Source of the DNA: Ulvibacter litoralis
Lineage (GTDB): Bacteria; Bacteroidota; Bacteroidia; Flavobacteriales; Flavobacteriaceae
Length of the DNA stretch: 64,000 nt
Direction of reading: 5' to 3'
NCBI RefSeq assembly: GCF_900102055.1
Contig: NZ_FNBA01000003.1
Coordinates: forward strand, 372,001-436,000
Both the position numbers and the translations under genes were made by a program. Shown here in pieces: positions 35,888 through 44,695 of the stretch (positions within the stretch are counted from its first letter, which is position 1; each line of letters begins with the position of its first letter). The notes below the pieces were generated by a model. That model had not been told where the DNA came from, searched no databases, and saw only the letters and a list, made by a program, of their open reading frames with translations.

Positions 35888-36421
35888 ATGGATATAGAGA
35901 AACTAAGGTACCCAATTGGGAAGTTTGAAAGCCCTTCAAACATTACTGCTGAAATTTTAACTGCTTGGATTTCAATATTAGAGCACTTCCCAAATCGATT
36001 GGTTTCTTTGGTTGAGAATCTTTCCGAAGCGCAATTAAATACTCCGTATCGCCCCGATGGTTGGACGGTAAAACAAGTAGTGCATCACGTGTACGATAGT
36101 CATCATAATAGTTACATCCGATTCAAATGGGCATTAACAGAAGCTACGCCTTTAATAAAAGTGTATCAAGAAGCAGATTGGGCTAAAGGAAGAGATTATG
36201 CGGCACCAATTCAACTATCGCTGCAAGCAATTACATCTTTACATGCGAAACTAGTGTATTTGTTAAAGGGAATGACACCTGACGATTTTTTGAAGGAGTT
36301 TGTGCATCCAGAGAAAGAGCAAAAAGTTTCTTTAGCACAAAATACTGGAATGTACGCATGGCATAGCAATCATCATTATGCACATATCGAAAATTTACTA
36401 AAACGAGAAGGCTGGAAATAA
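35888..36421 (+). CDS. YfiT/DinB-like metal-dependent bacillithiol-transferase-type protein
   Basis: A 177-residue four-helix DinB-fold protein of the YfiT type. WTVKQVVHHVYDSHHNSYIRFKWAL and MYAWHSNHHYAHIENLL carry the expected histidines (H of VVHHV, then the HxxxH pair near the C-terminus) for a divalent metal. Relatives act as thiol transferases or putative hydrolases; the exact reaction is unproven here. An open frame exists from TTG 35873, but that lies inside the upstream terminator, so I use ATG 35888 (MDIEKLRYPIGKFE). It is convergent with the thioredoxin-like gene, one base between the stops. Confidence 0.85.
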   Translation: MDIEKLRYPIGKFESPSNITAEILTAWISILEHFPNRLVSLVENLSEAQLNTPYRPDGWTVKQVVHHVYDSHHNSYIRFKWALTEATPLIKVYQEADWAKGRDYAAPIQLSLQAITSLHAKLVYLLKGMTPDDFLKEFVHPEKEQKVSLAQNTGMYAWHSNHHYAHIENLLKREGWK

Positions 36422-36422
36422 G

Positions 36423-36980
36423 CTATTGTTTCCACTTAATATTACAGCCAATACTTGGTTTTTGGTCTTTGCGCTGCGCATTATTGTTTAAAATATTATC
36501 CAAAGCTTCTCGCAAATCTCTTCCATTAACTGGAATTCCATTACCAGGACGTGAATTGTCTAACTGACCACGATACACCAATTTTAAATCGGCATCGAAT
36601 AAATAAAAGTCGGGCGTACAAGCAGCATCGTAAGCTTTAGCCACTTCTTGAGTTTCATCGTATAAATAAGGAAATGAATAATCTTCCTTTCGAGCCGTAT
36701 CCCACATTTCTTTGGGACCGTCTTGAGGATATTTTTCTACATCATTACTGCTAATGGCTACAAATCCAAAACCAGGAACGCGGTAATCGTTCGAGATACG
36801 AACAATTTCTTCATTTACGTGCTTCACAAAAGGACAGTGATTGCAAATAAACATAACAACAGTTCCTTTGTCTCCTTTAATTTGAGTTAAAGACACTGGA
36901 TTATTGGTAACCGTGTCGATTAATGTAAAATCTGGAGCCTTTGTGCCTAAAGGTAGCATATTGGATGGGGTGAGGGACAT
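36423..36980 (-). CDS. Thioredoxin-fold redoxin/peroxiredoxin-like protein
   Basis: A 185-residue AhpC/TSA-Redoxin fold protein. LGTKAPDFTLIDTVTNNPVSL is the usual start, VVMFICNHCPFVKHV holds a C-x-x-C motif (CNHC) at the first helix, and ACTPDFYLFD contains the conserved cis-proline after a T. The tail PSIGCNIKWK is also found in this subfamily. It is probably a cytosolic thiol-disulfide or peroxide-reducing protein; no signal peptide is present. Confidence 0.87.
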   Translation of the reverse strand: MSLTPSNMLPLGTKAPDFTLIDTVTNNPVSLTQIKGDKGTVVMFICNHCPFVKHVNEEIVRISNDYRVPGFGFVAISSNDVEKYPQDGPKEMWDTARKEDYSFPYLYDETQEVAKAYDAACTPDFYLFDADLKLVYRGQLDNSRPGNGIPVNGRDLREALDNILNNNAQRKDQKPSIGCNIKWKQ

Positions 36981-37050
36981 AATTTGCTTTAAAAGTATTA
37001 GTAGTACGAATATTTATAAAGTTACAACATCACAAAGAATTTATAAAGTT

Positions 37051-37081
37051 TTGTCCAAGTCTTTATAGTCTTGTAACTTTA
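37051..37081 (+). promoter_or_regulatory. Promoter for the 103-residue protein/CsaA pair
   Basis: TTG (37051-37053, within TTTTG), 20-base spacer, TAACTTTA (37074-37081, one base off TAnnTTTG), 16 bases before the ATG. Good flavobacterial spacing. Confidence 0.55.
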
Positions 37082-37097
37082 GTAAAAACAAACTATT

Positions 37098-37409
37098 ATG
37101 AAAAATGCATATTCGTCACTTTCAGTAGCGATTGAAGCGTTGCAGAAAGAAGGCTACACCGAAGATTTTAATTTAGTAGATGAAGGTGTGGAAGCTAAAG
37201 CCATTAAAAAAATGTGGAAAGCACATGAGCTTGAAGTGGTAAAATTTTTTAGATTTGAAGGGTTAACCGATCCTGGAGATAATACCATTTTATATGTTAT
37301 TGAAACTCTAAGTGGGCACAAAGGTTTGCTAGTAGACGTCTACGGCGCCGAATCTGGAAATATTTCTGCCGAAATGATCAAAAAATTAACCATTCATCAT
37401 GACACATGA
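37098..37409 (+). CDS. Small conserved protein of unknown function
   Basis: A 103-residue soluble protein. YSSLSVAIEALQKEGYTEDFNLVDEG at the start and FFRFEGLTDPGDNTILYVIET with GLLVDVYGAES later look like a small alpha/beta domain conserved in Bacteroidota. Relatives are sometimes labelled phosphoribosylpyrophosphate synthetase, but at 103 residues it has no PRPP-loop or ATP-binding flap, so that label is not supported. It overlaps the CsaA-like gene by 11 bases, so the two are probably cotranslated. Confidence 0.75.
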   Translation: MKNAYSSLSVAIEALQKEGYTEDFNLVDEGVEAKAIKKMWKAHELEVVKFFRFEGLTDPGDNTILYVIETLSGHKGLLVDVYGAESGNISAEMIKKLTIHHDT

Positions 37410-37737
37410 TTTAAGTTGGAGCGATTTTGAAAAAGTAGAAATGCGCATAGGTACTATCTTAGAAGTAAACGATTTTCCTAAAGCTCGTAACCCTTCTTAT
37501 CAATTGCATATTGACTTCGGAAAAGACTTAGGCGTTAAGAAAACTTCTGCTCAAATTACCACCAAGTACACCAAAGAAGAATTGATTGGTCGGCAAATAA
37601 TGGCAGTCGTAAACTTTCCAAAGAAACAAATCGCTAATTTTATGAGCGAATGTTTGGTGTTAGGCGCTGTTGAAGGAAAAGATGTAACATTACTACATCC
37701 AAGCAGTACAGTTGAAAATGGCCTGCGAATCATGTGA
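37399..37737 (+). CDS. CsaA-like tRNA-binding domain protein
   Basis: A 112-residue stand-alone tRNA-binding (OB-fold) domain. WSDFEKVEMRIGTILEVNDFPKARNPSYQLHIDFG and QIMAVVNFPKKQIANFMSECLVLGAVE fit the CsaA/EMAP-II-like pattern, ending at VTLLHPSSTVENGLRI. CsaA homologues are described as export chaperones, while the fold binds RNA; the role is not fixed by sequence. It starts inside the last codons of the preceding gene. Confidence 0.88.
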   Translation: MTHDLSWSDFEKVEMRIGTILEVNDFPKARNPSYQLHIDFGKDLGVKKTSAQITTKYTKEELIGRQIMAVVNFPKKQIANFMSECLVLGAVEGKDVTLLHPSSTVENGLRIM

Positions 37738-37786
37738 TTTCTAGTATAGCATCTCTTTTCTTACATTTAAAATCTAAAACTCTTTT

Positions 37787-38296
37787 ATGTATAAAATACT
37801 AATTATTGTTGTGCTTGGAATATGTAGTTTCTCCTGTAAAAATGAAATTAAAAAAGAGGTTGTTTCTTCGGAAGTTTCAGTGAAAAAATATCCTGAGATT
37901 GAAGCATTGCAATGGTTGGTAGGCGATTGGTCGAATACAGAAACTGAACGGAAATCCTACGAGCGTTGGAAGCAGAAAAACGATAGTACTCTTACTTCTT
38001 TCAGCTATACGATGGTTGCTAACGATACTGTTTTTGCTGAACGTCTAATCCTTCAGCAGAACCCGAAAGGAGTGTTTTTAACGGTGCAGGTTCCAGATCA
38101 AAATGAAGCGGAAGCGGTGACATTCCAGCAAATTTCTACTCCTGAAGGTGTGTTCAGATTTGGAAATGAAGCACATGACTTTCCGAAGTACATTACCTAT
38201 ACAAATCCTGTAAACGATTCCATTCACGCTTGGATTGAAGGTGAAATAGAAGGAGAGAATCAAAAAATTGACTTCTTTTTTAAACGAGACAATTAA
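37787..38296 (+). CDS. DUF6265-type lipoprotein
   Basis: A 169-residue predicted lipoprotein: signal MYKILIIVVLGICSFSC with lipobox FSC. The domain begins with IEALQWLVGDWSNTETERKSYERW, the GxW-type opening of lipocalin-like DUF6265 beta-barrels. VTFQQISTPEGVFRFGNEAHDFPKYITY carries the conserved HDFP. Function is unknown. Its TAA overlaps the SulP gene's stop (TTAA), a four-base convergent overlap. Confidence 0.8.
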   Translation: MYKILIIVVLGICSFSCKNEIKKEVVSSEVSVKKYPEIEALQWLVGDWSNTETERKSYERWKQKNDSTLTSFSYTMVANDTVFAERLILQQNPKGVFLTVQVPDQNEAEAVTFQQISTPEGVFRFGNEAHDFPKYITYTNPVNDSIHAWIEGEIEGENQKIDFFFKRDN

Positions 38297-39915
38297 ATAT
38301 CATTGTCCAAAATATCGGTTACTACGTGGTAACGAGGATCATCGATTGCTTCTTCAATAACTTTTTCGAATTCTGGGTTCCACTTTAGCAATAGTGTTTT
38401 ACAGTCTGGGCTTAAATGAACAAGCTTAATTTCTTTGTTTAGCTCCATGTATTTATTGGCTAAATTACGAATAGCTTCTACCCCAGAGTGATCACTAATT
38501 TTAGATTCCATAAAGTCAATTTCAACTTTGTCAGGATCGTTTTTCGCGTCAAATTTTGAATTGAAGTTTTGTACAGAACCAAAAAACAAAGGCCCCCAGA
38601 TACTGTATACCTTCGTACCGTCATCTTTAATAGATTTACGGGCTCTAATCATAGTTGCGTTTTTCCAAGCAAATACTAATGCCGACATGATCACCCCAGA
38701 AATTACAGCAATGGCTAAATCTTGCCAAACGGTAATTGCAGAAACGGCAATCAATACAAATGCATCAGCCAACGGAATTTTATGTAATATTCTAAAACTA
38801 CTCCACGCAAAGGTTCCAATTACAACCATAAACATTACTCCAACCAAAGCTGCGATTGGGATTTGTTCAATTAACGGTGCACCAAATAAAACGAAGCAAA
38901 GCAATGCGATTGCAGCAGTAGCTCCCGATAATCTTCCACGTCCGCCAGAGTTTACATTGATAATAGATTGTCCAATCATAGCGCAACCGCCCATACCGCC
39001 AAACAGGCCGTTAAGGATATTGGCACCCCCTTGTGCGACACACTCTCTGTTTCCGCTTCCACGGGTTTCAGTCATTTCGTCAATGAGGTTTAATGTCATT
39101 AATGATTCAATTAATCCTACAGCAGCCAAAATGAATGCAGTTGGTAAAATTAACTCCCAGAAATGTCCTTTTAAAGTATAGAATAAAGTGAATATTTGAT
39201 CTTGAAATGTTGGTAAACCTCCTTGTAAACCTTCACCACCACCGTCTTTAATGAACGATCCAACGGTACTAACGTCTAATCCTCCAAAAATAGTGACACA
39301 AGCAACGATAACAATTGCGATTAAAGCAGCAGGAACCTTTTTGGTTAGTTTTGGAAGTCCGAACATAATTCCCATCGTAAGAGCTACAAGACCTAGCATG
39401 GTCCAAAGTGTTGTACCTGTCATAAATTGACTGGTTCCATCCACGTTTTCTTTGAAAAGTCCTAATTGTGATAAGAAGATTACAATTGCCAATCCGTTTA
39501 CAAATCCCATCATTACTGGATGTGGTATCAAACGAACAAATTTTCCAAGTTTAAAAACTCCAGCTAATATTTGGATGGCTCCCACAAATAATAAAGTGAT
39601 AAACAACCATTGCAATCCTAGATTTTCAACAGGGGTAGCAAGAGCATCACCTACTTCGTTTCCCTTCTGAATTAAATGAATCATTACAACGGCCATTGCG
39701 CCGGTTGCACCAGAAATCATTCCGGGTCTTCCTCCAAAAAGAGCGGTTACAATCCCCATCATGAAGGCTCCGTACAATCCAACCAATGGATCTATGCCAG
39801 CCACAAAGGCAAATGCAACGGCTTCAGGAACCAAGGCAAGAGCAACAGTTAATCCCGAAAGGATATCATTTTTAGGGTTTTGCGTAAAGTTTTTAATGGT
39901 TTTTTGTAACAACAT
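38293..39915 (-). CDS. SulP-family inorganic anion transporter with STAS domain
   Basis: A 540-residue SulP/SLC26-type transporter. About 12 hydrophobic segments include ALVPEAVAFAFVAGIDPLVGLYGAF and SGATGAMAVVMIHLI, conserved parts of the transport core. The C-terminal STAS domain spans about 425-525 (YSIWGPLFFGSVQNF, then VEIDFMESKISDHSGVEAIRNLANKY, with the usual D-x-S-G-V). It probably carries bicarbonate or sulfate; no partner gene fixes the substrate. ATG gives LLQKTIKNFTQNPKNDILSG, the normal cytosolic N-terminus. Confidence 0.92.
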   Translation of the reverse strand: MLLQKTIKNFTQNPKNDILSGLTVALALVPEAVAFAFVAGIDPLVGLYGAFMMGIVTALFGGRPGMISGATGAMAVVMIHLIQKGNEVGDALATPVENLGLQWLFITLLFVGAIQILAGVFKLGKFVRLIPHPVMMGFVNGLAIVIFLSQLGLFKENVDGTSQFMTGTTLWTMLGLVALTMGIMFGLPKLTKKVPAALIAIVIVACVTIFGGLDVSTVGSFIKDGGGEGLQGGLPTFQDQIFTLFYTLKGHFWELILPTAFILAAVGLIESLMTLNLIDEMTETRGSGNRECVAQGGANILNGLFGGMGGCAMIGQSIINVNSGGRGRLSGATAAIALLCFVLFGAPLIEQIPIAALVGVMFMVVIGTFAWSSFRILHKIPLADAFVLIAVSAITVWQDLAIAVISGVIMSALVFAWKNATMIRARKSIKDDGTKVYSIWGPLFFGSVQNFNSKFDAKNDPDKVEIDFMESKISDHSGVEAIRNLANKYMELNKEIKLVHLSPDCKTLLLKWNPEFEKVIEEAIDDPRYHVVTDILDNDI

Positions 39916-39977
39916 GGGGTTGGGTTTAAAAAAGGCGCAAAGATAGTTAAATAGAAAAGGAGAGGTTGAATTATTGT

Positions 39978-41576
39978 TTATTTTTTTTGATCTCCAATTT
40001 CTTTAAACAAACGCCAAGATTTTAGTTTTAAAATAGTTGTTGCACATAGTACTCCAGAAAGCATTGCTCCAGATACACCCACAAGTGTAATATCTTGTCC
40101 GACTAATTTAAGTCCTTTAATTTTAGTTTTTGGTCTTAAGAAGGGAAGTGTAAAACGTTCGGGAGTATGCGCCAATCCATAAATCTCTCCCTTTTTATAG
40201 TTTGAAAAGTGTTTTGTGGAAAGAGGTGTCGATACTTCTGTCACTTCAATATTTCCTTCTATTTGCGGAAACAAACTGTATAGACGGTTAAGCATAGTGT
40301 CTTTAAAATCGGATTTCATTTTTTTGTAGGCTTCGTCACGATTTCGCCACGGCTGATTCTCATAGTCAGAAAACCAGTCGTATTTTCCAACAGAAATAGC
40401 CTGAATTGTAGCCGTTCCAGGGTTTTTGGTTTCCCACTCTGAATCTTTTGCTGAAGGAAACGAAATATACGCAAAGTTAGTAGGTGCTTCAGAACATGTC
40501 GCATTCTCAATTAATTGGTCGGTATTTTCATTCGCATAATACCAAACATTGTGCTTCGGAAGGTTTAATTCAACACTCGATTTTGAAAGTCCGACATACA
40601 GACAAATATGTCCCGTAGAAGGTTGTACGTGTTTTAAATTGAAGCCACAGTGTTGTTTTGCCTTTTCAGATAATAATTGATTAAATGTATTTGAAACACC
40701 AACATTACTAATTACACTCGAACAGTTTATAAGGGTATCGTCCACCCGAATTCCGGTGACAGTATTGTTTTTGGTGATAATTTCTTGCACATTGGCATTG
40801 ATAAAAACCTTGCTTCCTAATGCGTTTAAAACGTCAATAGTTTTAAGGCAGATTTGATCGGCGCCCCCTTTAGGGTAATAACCACCTTCCATAAAATGCC
40901 CAATAACCATCGCGTGGGCTGCAAAACTGCTAAATTTTGGAGATAATCCGTAATTTCCGCATTGTCCACACAGTACTGCGATAAGAAGTTTGTTGTCGGT
41001 GAGACTGCTAAGTATTTCCCAAGTTGTTTTTTGAGAATAACGGGCGTATCGTTTTTTAATAAGTTGTCCTAAGGATTTACTCAACCAAGGTTCAAAAACT
41101 TTTTCAAAAAAGAATAAGGTTCCGCGTTTGTTGGCTTTTTCAATAAGAGAGAGATATTTCAAAATAGCCTTTTCTTCTTCAGGAAAATATTCTATAAACT
41201 GTTTTATAAAATTTTCCTTCCCAGCTTTAAATTCAAATCGTTTGTTTCCGACGTAAACGACATCATAAATGGAACCCATCGATTCCCATTCTAGTTTGCT
41301 TTCAGTAATAAAATTGAACATTCCGAGTAACGATTCGTCTTTCTTCATGTTGCCGACATAATGCACGCCTACATCCCATTGAAACCCTTTTTTTCGCTTA
41401 AAACTGTGTGTAAATCCGCCGGGAACATAATGACGTTCCAAAACAGCAACCTTTTTTCCCGCTTTTGAGAGCCACGTTGCAGCAGTTAATCCGCCCATTC
41501 CTGAGCCAATTACAATATGGTCAAATACCGAGAAATCGATATCAAGAGAAAACCGTTCGTAGTGTTTTTCAGTCAT
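39978..41576 (-). CDS. FAD-dependent oxidoreductase, retinol saturase/CrtI-like
   Basis: A 532-residue flavoprotein. FDHIVIGSGMGGLTAATWLSKAGKKVAVLERHYVPGG near the start is the dinucleotide-binding GxGxxG plus the E. FKRKKGFQWDVGVHYVG follows as in all-trans-retinol 13,14-reductase and carotenoid oxidoreductases. KGLKLVGQDITLVGVSGAMLSGVLCATTIL closes the FAD site. It probably reduces or desaturates a polyene or sterol-like lipid; no carotenoid genes are adjacent, so the substrate is open. It follows the SulP gene direction with a 62-base gap. Confidence 0.85.
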   Translation of the reverse strand: MTEKHYERFSLDIDFSVFDHIVIGSGMGGLTAATWLSKAGKKVAVLERHYVPGGFTHSFKRKKGFQWDVGVHYVGNMKKDESLLGMFNFITESKLEWESMGSIYDVVYVGNKRFEFKAGKENFIKQFIEYFPEEEKAILKYLSLIEKANKRGTLFFFEKVFEPWLSKSLGQLIKKRYARYSQKTTWEILSSLTDNKLLIAVLCGQCGNYGLSPKFSSFAAHAMVIGHFMEGGYYPKGGADQICLKTIDVLNALGSKVFINANVQEIITKNNTVTGIRVDDTLINCSSVISNVGVSNTFNQLLSEKAKQHCGFNLKHVQPSTGHICLYVGLSKSSVELNLPKHNVWYYANENTDQLIENATCSEAPTNFAYISFPSAKDSEWETKNPGTATIQAISVGKYDWFSDYENQPWRNRDEAYKKMKSDFKDTMLNRLYSLFPQIEGNIEVTEVSTPLSTKHFSNYKKGEIYGLAHTPERFTLPFLRPKTKIKGLKLVGQDITLVGVSGAMLSGVLCATTILKLKSWRLFKEIGDQKK

Positions 41577-41617
41577 TCATTAGTATAAGCTGCTTAAAAG
41601 GTTTCCTCGGTGCTTGG

Positions 41618-44137
41618 TTACATGATGTCTCCAAAAAATATGGCATTCATTAATAATTTATTGGTACCATACCAAAAGGCTCTAAAGTTGGTGTTGTCTG
41701 TAAAATAAAGAATTTCTCCTCTTCCTAAATTGCTCTTTTTAAAAGGAACCGTATTCTTTAATTGCGCTAAATTTTTGTTAGAGATATAACCAGCTAGCAA
41801 TGGATTTTCGGTGTATTGAATCGGGTTATTGTAGCTATTTTCGTCGGGTGTAACAAACAATGTAGTGTTTCTGAATACAGGTAAATGATTGCTTGTATAT
41901 CCAAAAGTAATAGGATGCGAACGGTCTAGTCTTGTGTTGAAAATAGCACCGCCAATTCGTTGTGCACCCGAAAAGTTAGAACGTTGTTCAAAACTGATGT
42001 TTTTTGCAGTGTCTTTGTCTTTTGTAAATTCTAACGGCATTAATCCGTTGTTTTTTAGCCAGCGACCCGCATTTTTGTAGGCAATTAAAGTACCGCCATT
42101 TTGAGTCCATTCCTTTAGTTTTTCGGTGTCTGCCTTACCTAAAGGGTTGCCCCAAGTACTCGGAACAATAATATCGGTATATCTGCTTAAATCGACACGA
42201 CTAAGATTTTTTAAATCTAATTTGGTGAGGAGCATGTCGTATCGCTGGTCAAAAACATGCCAAATTTCTCCTGCATCATAACTGTTAATACCTTCGCCAA
42301 CAAGCATGGCAACACTTGGTCTATTCAAGGCTTCAAAATCTCTGCTTCCTAGATCGATCCCTTTGTTGAGACCTGTGTTTACTGCCGTAATGGTAACGTT
42401 CGATTTTTTACTTACTTCGGAAAGGAAGGTGTGTAATTGAGCTGCTGAAAGGTTCTGATTTTGTACGGGAATCAGTATAGTGCCGTAGTCGTATGTTTTG
42501 TTAGCTGTTGAAAAAGGAGTCATTCCTACTTTTGCTCTAAGCCCTTTCTGAAGGATTTCGTTCAAAGCTTTTGGAGCGTAGTAATCCTGCCATTCTAACA
42601 AATAAGCATAATTGGATAGGGCAGAAGTTGCTGGCTTTTTAGGCTGTAAATCGGTCACTTTTGCGCCAATTTTGTTTGTGGAAGCAGTTTCGGTATACGG
42701 CAAATTAAATGCCAGTGGAAATGTCCAAGCGCTAATATCGTAGAATAAGCTGTCTCTGAATTTCGTTCGTTTTTCGAACATCGCTTCAATCAGTTTGTAG
42801 TGTTTTTGTTGCTTCGGAATGATATAGCTGTGTCCTTTTTTGAAAGTGGTTCCATTTTCTGAAACATCGGAAGCTAATTCGTGAAATGTAATTTGATGGC
42901 GTTGTAATATTTCAGCCAAATGATACACTTTTGAAGCATCTTTTTCATCTCCAAAAATGATGGCTCCTTTTCCTGATGCTTCTTTGCGAGTATCGGCAAA
43001 AAACTGTCGTTGGTACTTCAACAATTTGGTTCGCATGGCAACGGCAGCTTCTAAAGTAGATAATGCAGTTGTAAATTGATTTCGAATGGTAAATGGAAAT
43101 GTAATAATTCCGTTGTCACTTTCTTGTGCGTGTCCGCGAGAAGAAGCTTGTTCAAACAAAATACCAATGCTTCCGTTCGCATCTGGAAAAGTAGATCCCT
43201 TTCCGTAGTAAAAATCGTCGTAATCTTCTTCTGAATAATACAAACTCCCTATTTTATCTAAGGCCTTTGCATGAAAAGTTCCAATCTCTGCGGTTAACTC
43301 TTGGTTTTTTAAAGGTGTTAACGGATGCGTACGTGACGGAATCCCAGGTTGGAAAAAGAAACTCGAATTGGTTCCCATTTCATGATGGTCGGTCAAAATA
43401 TTAGGATACCATTTATGAAAACTTTCAATTCGTGCGCGACTTTCAGGCAATTGCACCGGAAGCCAATCACGGTTCATATCAAACCAATAATGATTGGTAC
43501 GTCCGCCAGGCCAAACCTCGTCAAACTCACGATCGTTGGGGTCTGGGTTTGTATTTTTGCTTTTATTGGTGTTTGCCCAATACGCGAACCGTTGGAGTCC
43601 GTCAGGGTTAAAACATGGGTCAAATAATAAGACCGTATTGTTTAATAATTCGTCGATTTTAGGGCCTTGCGCTGCCGCTAGATAATACGCAACGGCCAAC
43701 GCAGCATTGGAGCCGCTAGGTTCGTTTCCATGAATGGAGAAGCCTTGGTATACCACGACTGGCATGTTGTTGGTAGAAAGTGCGCTGCTTGTGTTTTCGG
43801 TTAATGCAAGGTGGTTTTTTCGAATGCTTTCTAAGTTATTGTGATTTTTAGGAGCTGTGATGGTAAGGAGTAACAACGGTCTGCCTTCAAAAGTAACGCC
43901 TCTATTTTCTAGGGTAATTCTGTCACTTGCGTTGGCAAGCGTTTGCATATAAGTTACGAGTTTGTCGTGCGTAACATGCCATTCGCCAACTTCGAAACCA
44001 AGACTGCTTTTTGGGGTTGGAATGTTTGGGTTGTAAGTGACATCCTGCGGAAGGTAATAGTTTAAATCTACAGTGTTTTCTTGCGAAAAAACTGTGAAGC
44101 TACAGATAAAGAATAGAAGGTAAAGTTGCTTTCTCAT
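41618..44137 (-). CDS. M14-family zinc carboxypeptidase, secreted
   Basis: An 839-residue peptidase starting at ATG 44137 (MRKQLYLLFFICSFTVFS, a signal peptide); an upstream in-frame start at 44191 would put 18 residues before it and overlap the terminator of the previous gene, so I reject it. The M14 site is GFSIHGNEPSGSNAA (zinc ligands H136 and E139), with ILTDHHEMGTNSS supplying the third H and ILFEQASSRGH the likely catalytic E. The second half contains a GATase1/DJ-1-like domain (about 600-720, DIIVPSTWGNPLG), as in related Bacteroidota enzymes. It likely digests peptides in the periplasm or outside. Confidence 0.88.
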   Translation of the reverse strand: MRKQLYLLFFICSFTVFSQENTVDLNYYLPQDVTYNPNIPTPKSSLGFEVGEWHVTHDKLVTYMQTLANASDRITLENRGVTFEGRPLLLLTITAPKNHNNLESIRKNHLALTENTSSALSTNNMPVVVYQGFSIHGNEPSGSNAALAVAYYLAAAQGPKIDELLNNTVLLFDPCFNPDGLQRFAYWANTNKSKNTNPDPNDREFDEVWPGGRTNHYWFDMNRDWLPVQLPESRARIESFHKWYPNILTDHHEMGTNSSFFFQPGIPSRTHPLTPLKNQELTAEIGTFHAKALDKIGSLYYSEEDYDDFYYGKGSTFPDANGSIGILFEQASSRGHAQESDNGIITFPFTIRNQFTTALSTLEAAVAMRTKLLKYQRQFFADTRKEASGKGAIIFGDEKDASKVYHLAEILQRHQITFHELASDVSENGTTFKKGHSYIIPKQQKHYKLIEAMFEKRTKFRDSLFYDISAWTFPLAFNLPYTETASTNKIGAKVTDLQPKKPATSALSNYAYLLEWQDYYAPKALNEILQKGLRAKVGMTPFSTANKTYDYGTILIPVQNQNLSAAQLHTFLSEVSKKSNVTITAVNTGLNKGIDLGSRDFEALNRPSVAMLVGEGINSYDAGEIWHVFDQRYDMLLTKLDLKNLSRVDLSRYTDIIVPSTWGNPLGKADTEKLKEWTQNGGTLIAYKNAGRWLKNNGLMPLEFTKDKDTAKNISFEQRSNFSGAQRIGGAIFNTRLDRSHPITFGYTSNHLPVFRNTTLFVTPDENSYNNPIQYTENPLLAGYISNKNLAQLKNTVPFKKSNLGRGEILYFTDNTNFRAFWYGTNKLLMNAIFFGDIM

Positions 44138-44173
44138 GAACCAATTTTTGGGTAAAGGTTTAAAGATAGCCAT

Positions 44174-44211
44174 AAAAAAAACCGCTCCCAAATATCTTTG
44201 AGAACGGTTTT
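44174..44211 (-). terminator. Terminator of the PUR-alpha-like gene
   Basis: On the minus strand, a 14-bp stem with two C-A mismatches (arms around AAACCG and CGGTTT, loop near 44191-44194) ends in a run of T (complement of the A-run at 44173-44180). It lies between the PUR-like stop and the peptidase start. Confidence 0.7.
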
Positions 44212-44240
44212 GCTAATAGTATAATGGTTGGTTATAGCTA

Positions 44241-44630
44241 TTAAATATCGTCGAAACTTACGTCTGTAAAGCTAGAAGCAGAAGGCTCTTCGGTTGTTGC
44301 TTCCACTTCAGTTGGAACCATTTCAGATTCTCTTTTGAAGTCTTTTTGGTGACGTTCGCTAATTACCTCGTCTCCTTTTTCATCAATTACATATTGAATC
44401 ATTTCATTTAAGTTATCTTGAAACTCAGAGAAATCTTCTTTGTAAAGGTAAATTTTGTGTTTTTTGTAATGAAAAGAACCATCGTCGTTCGTAAACTTTT
44501 TACTTTCAGTAATGGTTAAATAATAATCTCCAGCTTTTGTAGATCGTACATCAAAAAAATAGGTGCGTCTTCCTGCACGCATTACTTTAGAAAAAATTTC
44601 TTCTTGCTCCATCGAATACTGCTCACTCAT
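44241..44630 (-). CDS. DUF3276/PUR-alpha-like nucleic-acid-binding protein
   Basis: A 129-residue protein. EEIFSKVMRAGRRTYFFDVRSTKAGDYYLTITESKK and KKHKIYLYKEDFSEFQDNLNEMIQYV form a PUR repeat as in bacterial PUR-alpha relatives, which bind single-stranded DNA or RNA. The C-terminal 35 residues are acidic and low-complexity (VEATTEEPSASS), probably disordered. No signal peptide. It is common in Bacteroidota; a specific regulatory target is unknown. Confidence 0.88.
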   Translation of the reverse strand: MSEQYSMEQEEIFSKVMRAGRRTYFFDVRSTKAGDYYLTITESKKFTNDDGSFHYKKHKIYLYKEDFSEFQDNLNEMIQYVIDEKGDEVISERHQKDFKRESEMVPTEVEATTEEPSASSFTDVSFDDI

Positions 44631-44695
44631 AATTTTAGTTTGTAATTAACGTTCTGCCAAAAATCTAAAAAAAAACCAAATAAGCCAACTTAAAC

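Noticed and set aside
38528-39181. 217-residue open frame opposite the SulP transporter gene
   Set aside because: Composition and hydrophobic pattern follow from the transporter's antisense; no start context, domain or promoter, and it lies fully inside a well-supported gene.
44138-44191. 18-residue N-terminal extension of the M14 peptidase
   Set aside because: It would place non-signal residues before a clear signal peptide and overlap the upstream gene's terminator.
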